DNA of 64,000 nucleotides from Ascochyta rabiei (Eukaryota; Ascomycota; Dothideomycetes; Pleosporales; Didymellaceae): NCBI RefSeq assembly GCF_004011695.2, contig NC_082416.1, positions 1,550,001 to 1,614,000 of the forward strand, read 5' to 3'. Shown piece by piece: positions 58,467 to 64,000 of this stretch (position 1 is its first letter; each line of letters starts with the position of its first letter). The notes under the pieces were generated by a model. It saw only the letters and a program-made list of their open reading frames with translations, ran no database searches and was not told where the DNA came from. The position numbers and the translations under genes were made by a program.

Positions 58467-58827
58467 AGCAGGATGTGAGTTTGTCAAGGCGACGTGGAAT
58501 AGGTACGCTTTTGTATAGTAGTCAAGCATGGCGGATGTGCACATCTCTGTACTTTGTGTGCAGCATTGCATCCCACCGCATAGCGTAGCATAGTGCAGCA
58601 CAGCATCGCATCGAAACGCATATGTCGATATCGTAATCTTATATCTAGTACTTCGTGTGAGCGCCAGGTCAGCATTCATTCGCACGTGTTGAGAAGGGGA
58701 AAGTAGATGGGACGTTAACTATTCGTTTCTGCATACTACAAGATCCGCAAACGATAGGTGGAAAACTAGAAACGAAACGCTGCTAATGCATCACATGCAG
58801 TGCTTGACACTGACAACCAACACACTT
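58467..58827. other. convergent intergenic region
   Basis: 3' flanks of the PPR and sugar-transporter genes. It contains a short low-complexity stretch of GCATAGC/GCATCGC motifs around 58562-58615 and nothing else recognisable. Confidence 0.6.
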
Positions 58828-60697
58828 CTACCTCGCCCCGGTAGCAGCACCACTACTCTGCATCTCGCTCTCGGGCACGTGTTCCATCATCGCCTGCTCG
58901 GGAGCTCTCGCCTCGCCCTTCTTGTTAATCCCCCGTGCGCCAGGCGTGAGATACGTGTTGTCGAGATTCGGCAGCTCCTCGCCCTCGGTGGGCACCCAGT
59001 GCTTGCTTGCCCACGGCTTGACGCCGAGAATGTACATGGTGTCGATCTCCTCGAGCGAGCGGCCGTGGCTCTCGCAGACGAAGAAGTAGACGACCAGCGC
59101 GCCGGCGAAACAGCACCCGGCGAACACGTAGCCGTAGCGGTAGTCGATGGCGGAGGTGATGTACGGCGTGAAGAAGGAAATCAAAAAGTTCCAGACCCAG
59201 TTGCTTGCGGTTGCAAGAGCCATGCACTTGGCACGGTAGCGAGAAGGGTAGATTTCACCAACAACTGCGGTGGGTGTTAGTCTCCAGTCTCGATGAACCT
59301 TTTCAGAGAGGTCAACTCACCAGCCCACACGATCGGCCCCCATGTCGACGCAAACGCGGCAATGAAGAGACAAGCGAAGATGATCATAGCATATCCAACA
59401 CCCTGCGATTGCGTGCCGTCGCTGTTGTCAAGCGCAAAGTGGCCCAAAGAGGCGAAAACAAGGAAGCACATGAACATCCACAGCGCACCGTAGATGAGCG
59501 CGGGTCGACGGCCGTACTTCTCCACAATGTAGAGACCGGGGAAGGTGCAGCCAAAGTTTACGGCGCCGAGGATGATGCTGGTAACGTATGAGTTTGACAG
59601 GCCGATAGACTGGAAGACGGTTGTTCCCTGACGAGTGTTAGCTATCCGCCTTCAGTGACTCTTTGACAGGCGACGACTTACGTAGTAGAAGTAGTAGTTT
59701 GCGCCAGTAAGTTGCTGGAGCATCTGAAGGGTGATGCCAAGAAGTGTGCGGTACGCCATCCTCGGACCCGTGAAGATCTCGTACCAAGGGTGGTTGCCGC
59801 CACCAGCACGCTCAGCCTCCATCTTCAACTCGATCTCCCTGATTTCACGCTGCACTTCGGCATGGTCCTCGTTGACGCCGTATGTGAGTGCAATGGTCTT
59901 GCGAGCGCTGTCGATCTTGCCCTGGCGGTACTCCCATCGAGGCGATTCCTGCATGAAGAAGATGCCGAACACCATGAGAGCAGACCAGATGAAGCCAATA
60001 CCCATGGGCAGTTTCCACGCGCGCGAGCTGTTGTCACTCTCGGTTCCGAAGTTGATGCAGTATGCGACGAAGATACCGAGCGTGATAAACAGCTGGTAGC
60101 ACGAGACGAGCGCACCGCGGACGTAGCGAGGAGCGGTCTCGGACTGATACATGGGTGTGAGGACGGAAAGACCGCCGACTCCGAGACCCGCAACCCAGCG
60201 ACCGATGGCGATTTGATACCAGGCGTCGATTGTTGTGATCTGGACTACCACACCAACGCAGAAGATGATGTTCCAGAAGACGATCGAGTACTTGCGGCCG
60301 AATTTGTCGGAGACAGGCGCAGCAATCAGAGCACCGATCAGTGTACCAATAGAGAGCAGGGCCACGATCAGTCCAGATCGCACGTTGCTAAACTTCAGAG
60401 AGCCATCTGTGTTGTGATCGTCCGCAAACTTTTCTAGGAAGTTTGGCATCTCGAGAAAGCCAGAGATTTGGCCAGTGTCGTAGCCGAAGACTGGAACACC
60501 ATTAGCGCGGCCTCCACCCAGCATATGACAAAAAACCTACTAAAACCACCCATAGACACAATCATAGCCATGGCAATGATCCTGGGGCGGAAGATCTGCT
60601 TCGCGCCACCAGAAAGCATCATTGGCTTCTTCTCCACATCCCTCATGGAAGACTCATGTGAGGGCCGTTCATCCTTCATGGTTGCAGCGGTGGCCAT
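58828..60697 (-). CDS. MFS hexose/sugar transporter, four exons, 569 aa
   Basis: Exons on the minus strand are 60697-60541, 60490-59682, 59627-59321 and 59264-58828. Introns are 50, 54 and 56 bp, and the joined frame is open. After a cytosolic N-terminus the first membrane segment leads to GGFIFGYDTGQISG, a hallmark of fungal hexose transporters. The sugar-transporter signatures follow in order: DKFGRKYS, GRWVAGLGVGGLSVLTPMYQ, ESPRW, QQLTGANYYFYY, EKYGRRPALIYG and VVGEIYPSRYRAK, with a C-terminal cytosolic tail after FVCESHGRSLEEID. Twelve membrane segments are expected. It should carry glucose or related hexoses across the plasma membrane by facilitated diffusion or proton symport; the sequence does not say which. 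It resembles high-affinity glucose transporters of filamentous fungi. Confidence 0.92.
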
Positions 60698-63600
60698 GTT
60701 GCGTAGCAGAAACCCAAGAGAAGGCAGTGAAGCTGAATGAACTTGGGGACTCCATGGGCCATATAAACCCCCCCATCTACCACTCCATGACTCCGCAGCG
60801 ATCCTCCGTACCCCAATGCCGTCACGTTTTCCTCGGCTGGGCTTCCCCTTTGCGCAACAACTGCGCGATCACACCGTAGCACCGTTGGACAGAAGCCGGC
60901 ATGCGTTGTGTCACGACGTCATCGCGCCGGCATCGTTGACGATGGTGTCAGCCCTACGGGCTATGCCGTCCAAACAAGGCTTGTCGCGTGCCAAGCTCCA
61001 CCCAAGCGTGTAAATCCTGTTGGTGCGGGTCTTATTCGGCGGCCCACTTGAGGCTCTGCCGGATGCCAAGACCGAGGTCACCGAGCTAACTCGTCACCGT
61101 AAGCTACTTTGTGGGGTGCGCGAGGTTGTCCTGTGGTTTGGAAGGCTCTGATCAAGGGCATGAGGGTCGGTACTAGACTGAGCCGCGACATCAATCCCCG
61201 ACGCAAAGTCTCGCTGCGTCTGTGCCGAACACACCGCGCTGTGTTTCATCTGCACATAAGAACCAGCCGACCGGTTGCTCCCTCTCACTGCGAGCACGAA
61301 ACTCTGCATGTCACGAGGCTCACCGCAAACGCTGCAGTATGGCGATGCGGTTACGAGCTCGTACGAAAAAACGTGCGATGAGGGTCTGCCCACCGTCACG
61401 AGAGCGGACAACCCGCGCGAAAACGCGGGTTTTGCGGGTGCTTGCCTGCTTGCGGGTGAGTGCCGTGGGGCTCCATGGCACAGAGAAGGATCGGCAGTGA
61501 TGAAGATACTTCTACGGCATGCTCGGTTGTTCTTCGTGCCTTCTTCGACATGCAGGATGACGTCGTAAGTCCACGCCGACCAGACGCAGGCTCACTGTTG
61601 CTGCTAGTCGGGACGCCGCTTTGGATACAGTACGCCGTTGGACAATCTTCGGCGATTCACAAGTACAACTGCCGGAGACAGAGCCTGACAGCAGGGCCTC
61701 TGATTTTGCTTCTTCAGGAAAGCGAGTGCAAAACAATCGACCGCTGTTCGCCGTCCATGGATACAGCGTCCGACTAGTGAGCGTCGAGACCGGTCCCATA
61801 TCCCCATGACTTTCACCTGACTAGTTGGTCATGAAGACGTGCTTGAAGAGCTGCTTATACAGACATACAAACAGGTTCTCGTTGCGTGGCCTGCAACTCA
61901 CAGGTGCTGTTCCCGGGTACTCCGGACCTGCATGTGCGATGCGCCACGAGTATTGAGCATCGGTCGCTCTCCAACGCGTTGAAATCCCGAGTACTCATCA
62001 AGGCGTATGCTGGCGACAGACTAATGGCGACCTTTCCCCAACCATGTCTCGAAGCTTCGAAAGCTAAATAATCGAACAGGATCTGCTTGTAGGCGGATGT
62101 AACCCACGTGGTTACTCTGACTGAATCTCTTTAGCTTTGACTGTTGGCAGTGCCCGCAACTCGATGAAAGGTGAAGATACTCCATTGGTGTTGTTGGTGC
62201 TTCCTAGCCGCTCTGTTGGTTGTCCGAGGCCGTACTGTCCTTGCGCTCATCGTGCCTCACCTCTTCGATTGCGTGCTCGCTGTCGTCGCTGTCTTGAATT
62301 CCTTCTGCTTGCCCTTCGCATCACGGATTCACGCCCCGCCTCTTACCGCCTGGCATGCTGAACAGTTTTCGGACTGTCCATGCAATGGTGTTTAGAGAAT
62401 TTGAAGTCAGCAGAACGAAGTCTTGAACTGTTGTCTGGTACAAGGAACTTGATATGAGAAAAGACTGCAATATAAAGAAGAGTCGACAAGGAACGGTGCA
62501 CAAATGCAGAGCAGGCACGTCTGGAGCGAATAGAGAGAATAACAGAGGAGCGAGATGATAAAGCATTTCGCGTCTGTGTGTGATACGCGTTTGCTGGCTC
62601 CATCTCTGTGAGAGCCCTAACGTGGCGCCCTTGCAACATTTTTATGGCTTTTGGTTTCGGTCTATTTCCCACCACTGTTCTGGGTCTACATCTCTTCGTC
62701 AACGGCTCTTCAGCCGCACACACTTCCACGCCCACTGCGGCCAGCGATAGCGTCGTTGATGGGTCTTCCACCCACGGTCTTAACGATGCCTATAGATTTC
62801 CTGAGGAGGATTGGCTCGAGGGTGCTAAGCAGGAGCTATCATACTTTCAAATAAGGACGCTATACTGAGGCACTATCGTGTCATGACGCTTCTGCTGCTT
62901 AGATTAGTTGTAGGCAAAGCACAAAGCAAACGATTGTTGCATAAATGCATAGGCGCTGTTCAAACTGTACACCGCTAGAGATTCAAAGGCAAGGACGCAG
63001 AGGCTGTTATGGCTTCAAACGAGACACAGGAATTATTCAAAGAACTTGACTGGCAGAGTTGTCAACAACAAATTGATCGACGTTTTGATTCGTGAACAGA
63101 CTAAGTGCTGGGGCTTGCACAGCTCCACGGACAGCGGTATGCAACGTGCGCGCCCAAGATGGTATCAAACAGGCGATCAATTTTGTTTGTTGACAATTCT
63201 GTTGACTAGGGGCTTGAAGCTAAAGCATCAGAGGGCTTGGACAGAGAACAGAAAGCTAAAGCTGCCGATATCGTCTAGGTGTATATGGGGGAAGATACCA
63301 AGGACACCAGAGCAGAGTTATAATACGACATCGTGGATGATGTCGCGCCTAGGACCATCGAAGCTCCTGCCAAAGATAATAGCAAAACCCAGATGCTTAC
63401 CTTGCATGACTTTTCGATTTCACTTCCCCATTTTGGCGTGCTCAATCTATACTGTACAAGAGTTCCAAAAGTCAATGTCCTGCCTGGTAGTTGCTGTCAA
63501 CGCTACTCTCGAGGTAGAATCTACCGCCCGCTCCCATGGAAACCACTAGCTCTACACTTGACCTTCTGTAGTAGAACCCTCGAGTCTTCTCTCGTACGCA

Positions 63601-64000
63601 ATAAGAACACATAAAGCAACAAACCCACTGCAGCTGCAAGCGAGATGTTTCCTCAATCGCACAAGACGTACATACCGACCAGCGCACCAGCCAAAAGAAA
63701 AAAGATTCTACCATGTAGCAACTGTCTGTAGCTGCAGACTCGAAAAATAATCGTGAAGAGCTCGGCAAGCCTCTACCCCGGAGAAAGCACCAAGCATCGC
63801 GAAAGCGATCAGCTTATACAATACCGATGCACATCTACCGACCACTGAGATGACCCCGCGACGCACGCTCGCCACACTCGCCACCGCAACCGCGAAAATC
63901 CAACTCCCGTGACATGCGACATGCAATGTGTGACATGTGCCAAGCCACCGTCCTACCGCGACCTCGTATCCCAGAAAGTCTAAAAACTGGTTTTTGGCTC
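60698..64000. other. 3.3 kb without a supportable gene
   Basis: It begins with the promoter side of the transporter gene. Many short frames occur on both strands, none with recognisable motifs or convincing exon structure. The longest, at 63046-63549, is not called. Around 63190-63400 a plus-strand frame looks partly protein-like (EAKASEGLDREQKAKAADIV, then YMGEDTKDTRAEL and YDIVDDVAPRTIEAP) but is broken by TAG and TAA, perhaps another decayed gene. No TA-rich RIP signature. Confidence 0.4.

Overview
The window looks like nuclear DNA of a filamentous ascomycete, most likely a Dothideomycete of the Pleosporales type (inference). It has short 46-56 bp introns with CTAAC-type branch points. Ordinary GC-balanced gene blocks alternate with TA-rich blocks of retrotransposon relics in which almost every CAG/CAA/TGG codon has become TAG/TAA. 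That is the signature of repeat-induced point mutation (RIP, CpA to TpA). No prokaryotic, organellar or CRISPR features were seen.

Layout. 1-1288: end of a GC-balanced block with one decayed gene. 1289-30248: a RIP-degraded nest of transposons that can be resolved to the base. An outer Ty3/Gypsy element is split by a second Gypsy element (5870-29504, minus, target duplication CGTTA). That element contains a sister copy in opposite orientation (6504-13720, CCTAA), a Ty1/Copia element (13764-21084, GGTAA) and a Fot1/pogo DNA transposon (26126-27988, TA). The outer element also carries a miniature LTR element (TRIM, 3114-3731, AAAGC) and two 434-bp MITEs. 30249-36428: a small gene island with an intact five-exon protein kinase gene, a DUF7730-like pseudogene, other decayed coding sequence, and an intact three-exon gene for a small secreted cysteine-rich protein (35556-35971). 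36429-44762: a RIP-degraded hAT transposon split by a second Copia element. 44763-49660: decayed genes (kinase-like fragment, TPR-like gene, unidentified relic). 49664-60697: compact, GC-rich, intact gene block. 60698-64000: no supportable gene.

The intact distal genes are housekeeping: R3H-SUZ RNA-binding protein, ZCCHC10-type zinc-knuckle/SR protein, Cwf18/CCDC12 spliceosome factor, mitochondrial-type PPR protein, and an MFS hexose transporter. They are divergently or tandemly arranged with several minisatellites between them.

The most interesting part is the 6-kb island between the two RIP blocks. Its neighbours have acquired nonsense codons of the CAG/CAA-to-TAG/TAA type, as expected if RIP leaks out of repeats. 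The kinase gene and the secreted cysteine-rich gene nevertheless keep open frames and good splice sites. This setting is typical of effector genes in plant-associated Dothideomycetes. Exon coordinates, target duplications and stop positions were read by hand from the sequence. Family names rest on recognisable motifs, not on database searches.
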